A DNA stretch of 64,000 nt from Flavobacterium sp. (lineage in GTDB: Bacteria > Bacteroidota > Bacteroidia > Flavobacteriales > Flavobacteriaceae), in contig NZ_CP136574.1 in NCBI RefSeq assembly GCF_035195345.1, positions 124,001-188,000 of the forward strand, given 5' to 3'. Below, piece after piece: positions 27,816 through 36,512 of this stretch (within the stretch, counting starts at the first letter, position 1; every line of letters begins with the position of its first letter). The notes under the pieces were generated by a model. That model worked only from the letters and a program-made list of their open reading frames with translations. It ran no database searches and was not told the origin of the DNA. The translations under genes and the position numbers were made by a program.

Positions 27816-28856
27816 ATGAAAGAAGAAATAAAAGCCTATAATAGTGTATTAGAATTAATTGGAAATACACCATTAATCAAACTGAGTAAAGTTTCAGCTG
27901 ATATAACAGGTAATTTCTATGCAAAAGTTGAAGCCTTTAATCCAGGACATTCTACAAAAGATCGTATCGCATTATATATTATTGAAGAAGCAGAAAAGAG
28001 AGGAATTTTAAAGCCTGGTGATACAATTGTTGAAACTACTTCAGGAAACACTGGTTTTAGTTTGGCAATGGTAAGTATAATTAAAGGATATGATTGTATT
28101 TTAGCTGTTAGTTCAAAATCATCTAAGGATAAGATAGATATGTTGCGTTCTATGGGAGCAAAAGTTTATGTTTGTCCCGCTCATGTTTCTGCAGATGACG
28201 AACGTTCTTACTACAATGTTGCTAAAAGATTACACGAAGAAACTAAAGGTTCGGTTTATATTAACCAATATTTCAACGATTTGAATGTGGATGCTCATTA
28301 CAAATCTACAGGACCAGAAATTTGGGAACAAACTCGTGGACAAATTACGCATTTAGTAGCTTGTAGCGGAACAGGAGGAACTATTTCAGGCACTGCTAGA
28401 TACTTAAAAGAGAAAAATCCAAACATTAAAATTTTAGGAGTTGATGCTTTTGGTTCGGTTTTGAAAAAATATCACGAAACGAAAGAGTTTGATAACGCTG
28501 AAATTTATCCATACCGTATTGAAGGTTTAGGTAAAAATTTAATTCCAACAGCTACTGATTTTGATATCATTGATAAATTTATCAAAGTATCCGATGAAGA
28601 AAGTGCTCATACCACTAGAGAATTAGCTAAAAAAGAAGGTTTGTTTGTAGGATATACTTCTGGAGCTGCTTTTCAAGCGGTGAAACAATACGCTGAAGAA
28701 GGCGAGTTTGATGAAAACAGTAATGTGGTTATCATTTTCCCAGATCATGGTTCAAGATACATGAGTAAAGTATTTAGCGATGATTGGATGAACGAACAAG
28801 GGTTCTTTGATTCGGTTAACCAAGAAGAAGCATTAAAAATTGAAATTATTAAGTAA
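27816..28856 (+). CDS. PLP-dependent cysteine synthase/cystathionine beta-synthase family enzyme
   Basis: From the ATG at 27816 the product is 346 residues. A frame from 27765 would add 17 residues with no counterpart in the family. It has SVLELIGNTPLIKLSK, the PLP lysine in NPGHSTKDRIA, the substrate loop TTSGNTGF and the phosphate-binding ACSGTGGTISG. It uses O-acetylserine or serine with sulfide or homocysteine. GHSTKDR instead of the GSSVKDR of CysK suggests a relative of the cystathionine beta-synthase type. It is a stand-alone gene closed by a terminator. Confidence 0.9.
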   Translation: MKEEIKAYNSVLELIGNTPLIKLSKVSADITGNFYAKVEAFNPGHSTKDRIALYIIEEAEKRGILKPGDTIVETTSGNTGFSLAMVSIIKGYDCILAVSSKSSKDKIDMLRSMGAKVYVCPAHVSADDERSYYNVAKRLHEETKGSVYINQYFNDLNVDAHYKSTGPEIWEQTRGQITHLVACSGTGGTISGTARYLKEKNPNIKILGVDAFGSVLKKYHETKEFDNAEIYPYRIEGLGKNLIPTATDFDIIDKFIKVSDEESAHTTRELAKKEGLFVGYTSGAAFQAVKQYAEEGEFDENSNVVIIFPDHGSRYMSKVFSDDWMNEQGFFDSVNQEEALKIEIIK

Positions 28857-28881
28857 TTTCCTTTTATAACATATAGAGAAG

Positions 28882-28912
28882 AATCCCAGTCTAATGATTG
28901 GGATTTTTTTGT
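28882..28912 (+). terminator. Intrinsic terminator
   Basis: A stem AATCCCA/TGGGATT with an 11-nt loop, followed by seven T. Confidence 0.8.
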
Positions 28913-28988
28913 ATTAGCACATTAAAAACAAACTTAACGAGATTAAGGAATTTAGTATTTCGCAATAAAGACGAATCACTATGTAATT

Positions 28989-29387
28989 ATGCAAAGCACA
29001 ATTGTAAATACTATAAAAGCATTTTTTGAATTAAAAAAGAGTAAATGATCGCGCCATATTCCTTTTATAGCTTCATTTTGTGTAGGAATTCCACTCTTTT
29101 ACGGTAGGTACTTTGATGCATTGGCCATGGGTTTAAAAGCTAGTTTAAGAGGATTGGTTATTTTGTATTATCAACCTAATGCTTCCTTTGGAAAGCGTAT
29201 AGTTACAATGTTAGTAAGTTCAATAGGATTTGTACTTTCATTATGTGTTGGCCTTGGCTTTACTTTTAATCCTTAAGTGTCAGCGGTGGTCCTTGGTTTT
29301 TTTGCAATGGGAATTCACTTAACCACTACATATGTATATGTCAAATATCCCACTAATTATTTGTCTTTTTTGTTACTTATGTTTTAG
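28989..29387 (+). pseudogene. Remnant of a FUSC/YccS-like membrane protein N-terminus
   Basis: The frame from the ATG at 28989 reads QSTIVNTIKAFFELKKSK, then a TGA, then on in the same frame through HIPFIASFCVGIPLFYGRYF, ALAMGLKASLRGLVILYYQP and ASFGKRIVTMLVSSIGFVL to a TAA. It continues past that through VLGFFAMGIHLTTTYVYVKY to a TAG. Two in-frame stops with continuous hydrophobic coding sequence mark a decayed gene. The opening resembles the N-terminal membrane domain of FUSC-family exporters, but it is short and I am not certain of the family. Confidence 0.65.
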
Positions 29388-29491
29388 TCATATAAAGTAA
29401 TTTAGAGTTGGCTGAGTAAATTATTTATTTATATAAACTTATTTTATTTTCAATTTATTCTAGTTGTTTTAATAAGAGTTAATAACTTCTT

Positions 29492-29522
29492 TTGTATTAA
29501 CCCTTTTCATAATGTATTTTTG
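29492..29522 (+). promoter_or_regulatory. Bacteroidota-type promoter of the PcrA-like gene
   Basis: TTG (29492-29494), a 20-nt spacer and TATTTTTG (29515-29522), followed 26 nt later by the start codon. Confidence 0.55.
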
Positions 29523-29548
29523 TAAATTAGTTAAAAGTTATTTATCCT

Positions 29549-31885
29549 ATGAAAGAAATGCACCGTTATATCAGCCAATTAAATGAAGCACAGCAAGCAC
29601 CTGTTTTGCAGAAAGATGGCCCCATGATTGTTATTGCGGGCGCAGGTTCTGGTAAAACTCGGGTGTTAACGGTTCGTATAGCTAATTTAATGAGTCAAGG
29701 AGTTGATGCATTTAATATTTTAGCCTTAACTTTTACTAACAAAGCTGCGCGTGAAATGAAAAAGCGTATTGCAGATATTGTAGGCACTAACGAAGCTAAG
29801 AATCTTTGGATGGGAACTTTTCATTCCGTTTTCGCTAAAATTTTACGTAGTGAAGCTGATAAATTAGGTTATCCCTCTAATTTTACTATTTACGATTCGC
29901 AAGATTCTTTGCGTTGTTTGGGAGGTATTATCAAAGAAATGCAATTAGACAAAGAAATATACAAACCAAAACAAATTTTAGGCAGAATTTCATCGTATAA
30001 AAACTCTTTAATTACAGTAAAAGCTTATTTCAATAATCCAGAACTACAAGAAGCCGATGCGATGAGTAAAAAACCACGTATGGGTGAAATTTACCAGCAA
30101 TATGTGGAGCGTTGTTTTAAATCGGGTGCAATGGATTTTGATGATTTGTTGTTGAAAACCAATGAATTATTAAATCTTTATCCAGATGTACTAGCGAAAT
30201 ATCAAGATCGTTTTCGATACATTTTAGTAGATGAGTACCAAGATACAAATCACTCGCAGTATTTAATTGTTCGTGCATTGTCGGATAGATTTCAAAATAT
30301 TTGCGTGGTGGGAGACGATGCGCAAAGTATTTATGCATTTCGTGGTGCGAATATCAATAATATTTTAAATTTCCAGAAAGATTACGAAAATGTACAATTG
30401 TATCGTTTGGAACAAAATTATCGTTCTTCTAAAAACATTGTAGAAGCAGCAAATAACGTAATCGACAAGAATAAAACCAAGTTAGATAAAATTGTTTGGA
30501 CGTCTAACGATGATGGGCCAAAAATTAAAGTCCACCGCAGTTTAACCGATGGAGAAGAAGGTCGTTTTGTAGCGGCAACTATTTTTGAACAAAAGATGCA
30601 AAACCAAATGTTGAACGGGCAATTTGCTATTTTGTATCGAACGAATGCGCAATCGCGTGCTATGGAAGATGCCTTGCGTAAACGCGACATTCCGTACCGA
30701 ATTTATGGAGGCTTGTCGTTTTATCAACGTAAGGAAATCAAAGATGTTCTAGCGTATTTGCGTTTGGTGATTAATCCGAAAGATGAAGAAGCCTTAGTGC
30801 GTGTGATTAATTATCCGGCAAGAGGAATTGGTGACACAACGGTTGAGAAATTAACGGTTGCGGCCAATCATTACAAGCGTTCTATTTTTGAAGTAATGGA
30901 ACACATTGATAAAATTGATTTGAAACTGAATTCGGGAACAAAAGCCAAATTGAATGATTTTGTCACGATGATTAAAAGTTTTCAAGTCATTAACGAAAAT
31001 CAAGATGCTTTTTTCTTAACCGATCATGTAACGAAGAAAACGGGATTGGTTCAAGAGCTTAAGAAAGACGGAACGCCTGAAGGAATCGCCAAAATTGAAA
31101 ATATCGAAGAATTATTGAACGGTATTAAAGATTTTACTGAAGGACAAATTGAAATCGACGGTGCTAGAGGTGCGTTATCCGAATTTATGGAAGACGTAGC
31201 TTTAGCCACTGATTTAGATAAAGATACTGGAGATGATGATAGGGTAGCACTGATGACGATTCACTTAGCCAAAGGATTAGAATTTCCCCATGTGTTTATT
31301 GTAGGCTTAGAAGAAGATTTATTTCCAAGTGCGATGAGTTTGAACACACGAAGTGAATTAGAAGAAGAGCGACGTTTATTCTACGTAGCCTTAACTCGTG
31401 CCGAACATCAAGCGTATTTAACGTATGCACAATCGCGTTACCGTTGGGGGAAATTGGTAGATAGTGAACCTTCACGTTTTATTGAAGAAATCAATGATGA
31501 ATACTTAGAATATTTGAATCCAGTAGATTCAGGTTATCGTTATAAACCGGTTATGGATATTGATGTTTTTGGTGATATTGATAAATCGAAGTTACGTTTA
31601 GCAAAACCAACCGCAGGAACACCACCAAAATATTTAACGCGAGATGAACCTATTTCTTCAGCCAATATTAGAAGATTAAAACCGGTTTCGAGCAATTCAG
31701 GAAGTTCTAATGTCGTAGATGCGAATTTAAACGTTGGAAATATCGTAATGCACGAACGATTTGGAAAAGGACAAATTGTAAACATTGAAGGAATTGGAGC
31801 CGATAAAAAAGCAGAAATTCGTTTTGATGTGGGTGGATTGAAAAAATTGTTATTGAGATTTGCTAAGTTAGAGGTGATTGGGTAG
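29549..31885 (+). CDS. ATP-dependent DNA helicase UvrD/PcrA
   Basis: A 778-residue SF1A 3'-5' helicase with Q motif LNEAQQAPV, Walker A AGAGSGKT, motif Ia TFTNKAAREMK, Walker B VDEYQDTN, motif III GDDAQSIYAFRGA, motif V TIHLAKGLEFPHVF and motif VI VALTRAEH. The C-terminus (VMHERFGKGQIVNIEGIG) is the tudor-like PcrA tail. It acts in nucleotide-excision repair, mismatch repair and clearing RecA or RNA polymerase from DNA. Full length. Confidence 0.96.
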   Translation: MKEMHRYISQLNEAQQAPVLQKDGPMIVIAGAGSGKTRVLTVRIANLMSQGVDAFNILALTFTNKAAREMKKRIADIVGTNEAKNLWMGTFHSVFAKILRSEADKLGYPSNFTIYDSQDSLRCLGGIIKEMQLDKEIYKPKQILGRISSYKNSLITVKAYFNNPELQEADAMSKKPRMGEIYQQYVERCFKSGAMDFDDLLLKTNELLNLYPDVLAKYQDRFRYILVDEYQDTNHSQYLIVRALSDRFQNICVVGDDAQSIYAFRGANINNILNFQKDYENVQLYRLEQNYRSSKNIVEAANNVIDKNKTKLDKIVWTSNDDGPKIKVHRSLTDGEEGRFVAATIFEQKMQNQMLNGQFAILYRTNAQSRAMEDALRKRDIPYRIYGGLSFYQRKEIKDVLAYLRLVINPKDEEALVRVINYPARGIGDTTVEKLTVAANHYKRSIFEVMEHIDKIDLKLNSGTKAKLNDFVTMIKSFQVINENQDAFFLTDHVTKKTGLVQELKKDGTPEGIAKIENIEELLNGIKDFTEGQIEIDGARGALSEFMEDVALATDLDKDTGDDDRVALMTIHLAKGLEFPHVFIVGLEEDLFPSAMSLNTRSELEEERRLFYVALTRAEHQAYLTYAQSRYRWGKLVDSEPSRFIEEINDEYLEYLNPVDSGYRYKPVMDIDVFGDIDKSKLRLAKPTAGTPPKYLTRDEPISSANIRRLKPVSSNSGSSNVVDANLNVGNIVMHERFGKGQIVNIEGIGADKKAEIRFDVGGLKKLLLRFAKLEVIG

Positions 31886-31964
31886 GAAAGTTTTAAGTTT
31901 AAGGTTTCAAGTTCTTTTTGTTAACTTGAAACGTGAAACAAAATAATTTTAAACAAAAATTAAG

Positions 31965-32585
31965 ATGTCAGAAATTATAAAAATATACGAAGACAAACCC
32001 AGCGAAGCGGCTATTAAAAAAGTTGTTGCCGTTTTGAAAGATGGGGGTTTAGTGATTTATCCAACCGATACGGTTTATGGTTTAGGCTGCGATATTACTA
32101 ATTCTCGTGCACTTGAAAAATTGGCTAAAATCAAAGGAATTAAGTTAGAAAAAGCAAATTTTTCTTTCGTTTGTTCGAGTTTAAGTAATCTTTCTGATTA
32201 TGTGAAACAAATTGATACATCGACTTTTAAAATTTTAAAACGCGCTTTGCCTGGACCGTACACATTCATTTTACCAGGAAATAACGATTTACCAAAAGAA
32301 TTCAGAAAGAAAAAAACGGTCGGTATTCGTGTACCAGCTAATATTATTGCTTTGCAGATTGTAGAAATGCTTGGAAATCCTATCGTTTCTACATCTATTC
32401 ATGATGAAGATGAGGTAATTGAATATTCAACCGATCCCGAATTAATTTTCGAAAAATGGAATAACAAAGTGGATTTGGTTATCGATGGTGGTTACGGAGA
32501 CAATGTAGCTTCAACAATTATCGATTTAACAGGTTACGAACCCGAAGTCATTCGTGAAGGAAAAGGAAGTTTGGATGTTTTATAA
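31965..32585 (+). CDS. L-threonylcarbamoyladenylate synthase (Sua5/YciO/YrdC)
   Basis: A 206-residue YrdC-fold enzyme: LVIYPTDTVYGLGCDI, the KIKGIKLEKANFSFVCSS segment and RALPGPYTFILPG. It makes threonylcarbamoyl-AMP for t6A37 of tRNAs. The Sua5 C-terminal domain is absent, so it is of the short YrdC/YciO type. It lies 8 nt upstream of the next gene. Confidence 0.93.
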   Translation: MSEIIKIYEDKPSEAAIKKVVAVLKDGGLVIYPTDTVYGLGCDITNSRALEKLAKIKGIKLEKANFSFVCSSLSNLSDYVKQIDTSTFKILKRALPGPYTFILPGNNDLPKEFRKKKTVGIRVPANIIALQIVEMLGNPIVSTSIHDEDEVIEYSTDPELIFEKWNNKVDLVIDGGYGDNVASTIIDLTGYEPEVIREGKGSLDVL

Positions 32586-32593
32586 ATGTTTAT

Positions 32594-33613
32594 ATGAAAA
32601 TTTTTCTTCAAGTATTATTACTTTTCCCCTTATTCTTATTTTCACAATCCAAAATAGATGGTTTTGTTAAAGATGAAAAAGGAGAACCTATTTTTGGTGT
32701 TTCAGTTTATGTTGATGGCTCTACTATAGGAACAATTACAGATGAAAACGGATATTTTTCTTTATTAATTTCATCAGAAAGTAATTCAATTTTAGTCTTT
32801 AGAAACATTGGTTTTAAATCAGAGTTCTATCAGATCAATAAAATTACTTCTTCTTTTAATGTTATATTAAAAGAAGAAGTAAAAGAATTGAAAGAGGTTG
32901 TTGTAGGACAAAACTTTTTTTCAAGAAAGCAAATGCTAAAATTATTTAGAGAACAATTTTTAGGAATTAATGTTGCTGGAAAAAATTGTATAATAGAAAA
33001 TGAAGATGAGATTTATTTTGATTATGATAGAAAAACGTTGACTTTAATTGCTTATTCTGACCAACCATTAATCATTATTAATAACTATTTAGGTTATAAA
33101 ATTGAATACCAATTGATTGATTTTCAATGTAATTTTGGAAAGTTTAGTATGAATTCTGAATTCGTTACACAGTTTCAGTATGCGGGTAATTCATTGTTTA
33201 CAGAGATTGATTCTTCGAGCAAAATAAATAAAAGAAGACAAAAATCATACAACGGTTCTACTTTACATTTTTTTAGAAATCTAATATCTAATAATTGGAA
33301 TAAAAAAGAATTTACTCTTTACGAAGGTAGTTTTATTACCAATCCTCAATTACATTTTAAGCAAACCCAAATAGAAAATGGGATGTATAAAATAGAAGTA
33401 GTTCCTAAAAAAAGCATTGGAATAAAAACAAAATTTGTTAATCAATTTAATATGTTGTTTGATAACAATGAACAATCTAAAATTCAGTTTTATACCTCAG
33501 AATTTTATGTAGATTCATATGGAGTATTTACTAATTATGAAAGCATTATATTTTCTGGTGCTATCGTTTCAAAACGAATAGGCGATTTACTTCCTACCAA
33601 TTTTTTAAAATAA
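32594..33613 (+). CDS. CarboxypepD_reg-like secreted protein
   Basis: A 339-residue exported protein: signal peptide IFLQVLLLFPLFLFSQ, then a carboxypeptidase-regulatory-like Ig domain (KIDGFVKDEKGEPIFGVSVY; GTITDENGYFSL), as found in SusC-type plugs. The rest is an unrecognised beta-rich region seen in other Bacteroidota DUF-type outer-membrane proteins. No TonB-dependent barrel is present. Confidence 0.85.
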   Translation: MKIFLQVLLLFPLFLFSQSKIDGFVKDEKGEPIFGVSVYVDGSTIGTITDENGYFSLLISSESNSILVFRNIGFKSEFYQINKITSSFNVILKEEVKELKEVVVGQNFFSRKQMLKLFREQFLGINVAGKNCIIENEDEIYFDYDRKTLTLIAYSDQPLIIINNYLGYKIEYQLIDFQCNFGKFSMNSEFVTQFQYAGNSLFTEIDSSSKINKRRQKSYNGSTLHFFRNLISNNWNKKEFTLYEGSFITNPQLHFKQTQIENGMYKIEVVPKKSIGIKTKFVNQFNMLFDNNEQSKIQFYTSEFYVDSYGVFTNYESIIFSGAIVSKRIGDLLPTNFLK

Positions 33614-33618
33614 AAAAC

Positions 33619-33650
33619 CGTTTCAAAATATAACTATTGAAACGACTTCT
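33619..33650 (+). terminator. Terminator-like hairpin
   Basis: An 8-bp stem CGTTTCAA/TTGAAACG with a 10-nt loop, then a T-rich tail. Confidence 0.6.
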
Positions 33651-34355
33651 TTTAATTTATATTTACTTCTATTTGTTTTTTTAAAGTAATTTTGTCAAAA
33701 ATAATTTTTGATTTTTCAATTTTATATATTCATTTATTATGAATTATAGTTTAAATATTATTGAAGCTGAAATCAATTTGTTGCGATATTAAAAGTATTA
33801 TTTGAAAAATACTCAAATTTTATCGAAATGAATTAGGTATGAAGTTAAATTTGGATGAGAGGAATTGTGTAAATAATTATTTAAGCAATGGCAAACAAAA
33901 AAATAGTTGAAATAGAAAATGTTTCAGTTTAAGAGTTAGTCGGAACTATAATCAATATAGCACCAATTAACTTTGTTTACCAACGAAGTCTTAGAAATAG
34001 CCTACTCAATTTTTAAAAAAATCACTCCAAAATAGCTTAAAGCATTATTTTTTTAAAAATTCCGACCAATCTGACTTCGGACATGTTGTTAAATACACGA
34101 AAGCGAAGCATGTATCTGTTGCGTGGTTAGATTTAAGGATTTGAACTTTATTATTTATGAAGCATAAGCAAGTTAAGCATGCCTTTTTTATTCAGGAAAT
34201 TGATAATTATTACTGAGTGGGCTGGAAAATAAGGCGTATTGGTTAGTTTTTGAGTAGCAATGTAGACTAAATAGTAGAAATAAAAAAGCTTAACTTATTT
34301 ATTTTCAATTAGTTAAGCTTTTAAAAAGTGACCTCGACTGTAATCAGACATTCCT
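33651..34355. other. Gene-poor junction between chromosome and prophage
   Basis: About 700 bases with no credible gene: stop codons interrupt all frames. The only clear structure is a 10-bp inverted repeat AAGCTTAACT/AGTTAAGCTT (34287-34320) flanked by A-runs and T-runs, which would act as a bidirectional terminator for the minus-strand phage genes. The left attachment site of the prophage probably lies here, but its partner copy is outside the window. Confidence 0.5.
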
Positions 34356-34508
34356 TTATTTTATTATTTTCCCTGAGTTATTGGGTAGTTTGTGAGTAGT
34401 AGCAATTTTTTTTAATCTTTTAAAAAGTGCACTGTCTTCTTCTGAAATACTTATTTCAAGTACTAATTCATTTTCATTTTCCAATTTTTTTTTGTTGGAT
34501 GATTTCAT
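34356..34508 (-). CDS. Small charged protein downstream of the repressor
   Basis: A 50-residue reading frame (KKKLENENELVLEISISEED, then FKRLKKIATTHKLPNN) overlapping the repressor end by 35 nt in another frame. Its composition (acidic, then basic helix) is protein-like, but no family is recognised. It could be a real translationally coupled gene or chance. Confidence 0.35.
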   Translation of the reverse strand: MKSSNKKKLENENELVLEISISEEDSALFKRLKKIATTHKLPNNSGKIIK

Positions 34509-34839
34509 ATATTTTATTTTTAATTTTTGGATTGTCCATATACTTCAAAAGCATATATTCAAACGCATCATTTTTTGTAATGTACATTTCAGGTGATTCG
34601 TTTATTAAATGAACATGTTCATCTAATAATTCTTCTGGTCCTTCTCCATATAATAACCAATGAACATTCAATTTTGGTAATATCTCATGTATTCTATTCA
34701 ATACATTAATTCCTAAACCTCTTTTTTCTGCCATTATCATTATCATACTATTATACTCAAGAGAATATATTTCACAAAAACTCTTTTTTGTAAAACCTTG
34801 TTTTTCAACATAATAAGTCAGCCTTTTTCCTTGTCCCAT
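34474..34839 (-). CDS. CI-like phage repressor (HTH)
   Basis: From the ATG at 34839 a 121-residue protein: an N-terminal helix-turn-helix region (LTYYVEKQGFTKKSFCEIYS), the phrase LNVHWLLYGEGPEELLDE typical of XRE/CI repressors of Bacteroidota phages, and a helical C-terminus (AFEYMLLKYMDNPKIKNKIY). The frame is open further upstream to 35151, but that part crosses the operator and the divergent gene and is not protein-like. It transcribes leftward, opposite to the rest of the phage, and presumably maintains lysogeny. Confidence 0.8.
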   Translation of the reverse strand: MGQGKRLTYYVEKQGFTKKSFCEIYSLEYNSMIMIMAEKRGLGINVLNRIHEILPKLNVHWLLYGEGPEELLDEHVHLINESPEMYITKNDAFEYMLLKYMDNPKIKNKIYEIIQQKKIGK

Positions 34840-34867
34840 AAAATTTATTAAAAAAACATACAAATTG

Positions 34868-34884
34868 TTTTGTAACTTACAAAA
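34868..34884. promoter_or_regulatory. Palindromic operator upstream of the repressor
   Basis: A perfect 17-nt palindrome TTTTGTAA-C-TTACAAAA lies 28 nt before the repressor start, in the divergent control region. A repressor dimer site is the simplest reading. Confidence 0.55.
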
Positions 34885-34896
34885 AAGTATGTTAAG

Positions 34897-34940
34897 TTTG
34901 TAAAGCATTTGTAAAGCATTTGTAAAGCAATTATAAAGTA
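34897..34940. repeat. 11-bp direct repeats in the immunity region
   Basis: TTTGTAAAGCA is repeated three times without gaps (34897, 34908, 34919), followed by a decayed fourth unit ATTATAAAGTA. An 11-bp period places the copies on one face of the helix. Each unit contains TGTAA, the half-site of the adjacent palindrome. Confidence 0.75.
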
Positions 34941-34981
34941 AATATACGAAACTAAAAATCTTAATAAAATAGCACTTATAT

Positions 34982-35236
34982 ATGATTAATAAAACTAGAA
35001 GAAGAAAGTTAAAAAAAGTCTTAAAACACTCATTTATAGCGGATGTTTTAAAAAAACTTAATGACGATAATGTTTTTAATAAAAAAGGCGAACCTTTTTC
35101 TAAAATGTATATTTCATTAGTTTTTAATGGAAAAAATGAAAACATAGACATTGAATTAGCTATTATGGAAGTCTATAATTTAAGATTAGAACAACAAAAA
35201 ATGTATGTAGAAAAAAGAAAACAATTAGAAAAATAA
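34982..35236 (+). CDS. Cro-like small DNA-binding protein
   Basis: An 84-residue basic protein (N-terminus NKTRRRKLKKVLKHSF) with a pattern like a helix-turn-helix interrupted by a short loop: FIADVLKKLND, then FSKMYISLVFNGKNENIDIE, then a helix. It diverges from the repressor across the operator, the position of a cro gene. The fold assignment is inference from pattern and position. Confidence 0.65.
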   Translation: MINKTRRRKLKKVLKHSFIADVLKKLNDDNVFNKKGEPFSKMYISLVFNGKNENIDIELAIMEVYNLRLEQQKMYVEKRKQLEK

Positions 35237-35361
35237 TAAAAGCAGTTGCCTACTATCGTGAGAAGTAGGGAATAGTACAAAGCATGAAAATGTGTAACTC
35301 GAAATCTGGGACAACTGCTTTTACTAAAATAAAAAAACCCGAAGCGGTCACTTCGGGTTTA
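35237..35361 (+). ncRNA. Candidate small structured RNA ending in a terminator
   Basis: A perfect 12-bp outer stem (TAAAAGCAGTTG at 35237-35248 with CAACTGCTTTTA at 35313-35324) encloses an inner hairpin CCTACT/AGTAGG and about 43 further nt. Twelve bases later comes an intrinsic terminator (AAACCCGAAG/CTTCGGGTTT, 35336-35361). No open frame fills the gap between the Cro-like and LuxR-type genes. It could be a phage small RNA, a leader or merely a double terminator. Confidence 0.5.
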
Positions 35362-35400
35362 AAATTCACTCATTAACCTTTAAAAGATTAACAAATTATC

Positions 35401-35982
35401 ATGGACAAATGTACAACAAATCAAAGAATTCACCAAATTCCAGCAGGATTGATGATTGGTGATAAATCAACTGAACTTTTTGGTTGTATTGAAACAAAAC
35501 GTGTGTATGCGCTTTCAAATGGACAAACTATCAAGTTTGAAGATTTGAGCCCTACCAAAAGAGCACTCATTTTTGAAAAATTACTTACAGATGATGTGGC
35601 TATCCAAGATTTAAAAAATTTACCACAATCCGAAGCAATAGAGCGTTTTGCTTTTTGCATTTATGGTGCAGCAGATCATGAACCTGATTTTGATGCCAAC
35701 GGTAATTTAAAACAAGCCGATAACTTCATCTGCTCAAATAACTGCCAATGCCTTAAATGGCTTTCAAAAAGTATTTCGATTGACGGAAATAAACTAACTC
35801 CACGTGAATTTGAAATTGTTACGCTTTTAGCTTCTGACAAACCAGATAAACTAATTGCTGATGAATTAGGAATTACAGAATCTACTTTGAACACCCACAA
35901 AAAACACTTATTCGATAAGTTTCATGTGCTTTCAAAATCGGGATTAATAACAAAAGCAATTTCTAATAAAATCATTCAATAA
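35401..35982 (+). CDS. LuxR-type HTH regulator of the phage
   Basis: A 193-residue protein with a C-terminal LuxR/GerE helix-turn-helix: LTPREFEIVTLLASD, KLIADELGITESTLNTHKKH, LFDKFHV. The N-terminal 120 residues match nothing I know and lack a receiver-type phosphorylation site. It is the first rightward gene after the immunity region and is coupled (2-nt gap) to the next. It is a candidate for activating middle or late promoters. Confidence 0.8.
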   Translation: MDKCTTNQRIHQIPAGLMIGDKSTELFGCIETKRVYALSNGQTIKFEDLSPTKRALIFEKLLTDDVAIQDLKNLPQSEAIERFAFCIYGAADHEPDFDANGNLKQADNFICSNNCQCLKWLSKSISIDGNKLTPREFEIVTLLASDKPDKLIADELGITESTLNTHKKHLFDKFHVLSKSGLITKAISNKIIQ

Positions 35983-35984
35983 TC

Positions 35985-36479
35985 ATGGGAACGATTAAAC
36001 TACAATATACAGGAACAGAAGCAGTAGAAATCTTAAAAACCTACTATCCAAATGACTACAAACAACGTATTGAAAGCAAAAAACAAAAATTAATCAAGCT
36101 TTCTAGTGTACACAAAGTTTCTATTGAAAAAGCCTATAAGAAATTCATTCTACCAAGAGCAGAACAGGAAGAATCCATTGTGTTTTTTGCAGCTCTTTCT
36201 GAATTAATCAAAATGAATAAAATGCAACCTAAAGAAAAAAGCGAAAGAGTTTTAGCATTAGAAGCCAAAAGAGAACAAGTTATCCAACAAATCATTGGTT
36301 TAGAAAGTATTTCAAATACAATAAGTTATGAAGATAAAAAAATGTTGAGTGGGTATTACTCACGACTTCAACAAGAAACAAGCCAAGAAATTGACGAACT
36401 CATTAAGTCCTTCGAAGTTATTGAGCCACAACTCATCATCCACCAACCCGGATTGTTTGACGCAGGAATTAACAATTAA
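35985..36479 (+). CDS. Phage early protein, unknown
   Basis: A 164-residue, largely helical, charged protein (KQRIESKKQKLIKLSS; LEAKREQVIQQIIGLES) ending in EPQLIIHQPGLFDAGINN. No recognised domain. It lies between the LuxR-type regulator and the primase-helicase, 33 nt before the latter, so a replication role is plausible but unproven. Confidence 0.75.
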   Translation: MGTIKLQYTGTEAVEILKTYYPNDYKQRIESKKQKLIKLSSVHKVSIEKAYKKFILPRAEQEESIVFFAALSELIKMNKMQPKEKSERVLALEAKREQVIQQIIGLESISNTISYEDKKMLSGYYSRLQQETSQEIDELIKSFEVIEPQLIIHQPGLFDAGINN

Positions 36480-36512
36480 AGAATATCATGAAAAATTTAT
36501 AGCAAACAATGT

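Noticed and set aside
34082..34130. Attachment-site candidate near a CGAAAGCGAAGCATG sequence
   Set aside because: Without the right end of the prophage there is no second copy to compare, and no tRNA gene is next to it.
33651..34355. Integrase or transposase remnant at the prophage border
   Set aside because: All frames are short, and the translated fragments show no tyrosine-recombinase or transposase motif.
34840..35151. 104-codon N-terminal extension of the repressor frame
   Set aside because: It crosses the operator repeats and the divergent Cro-like gene and is Phe/Leu/Cys-rich without protein-like order. The ATG at 34839 is a better start.
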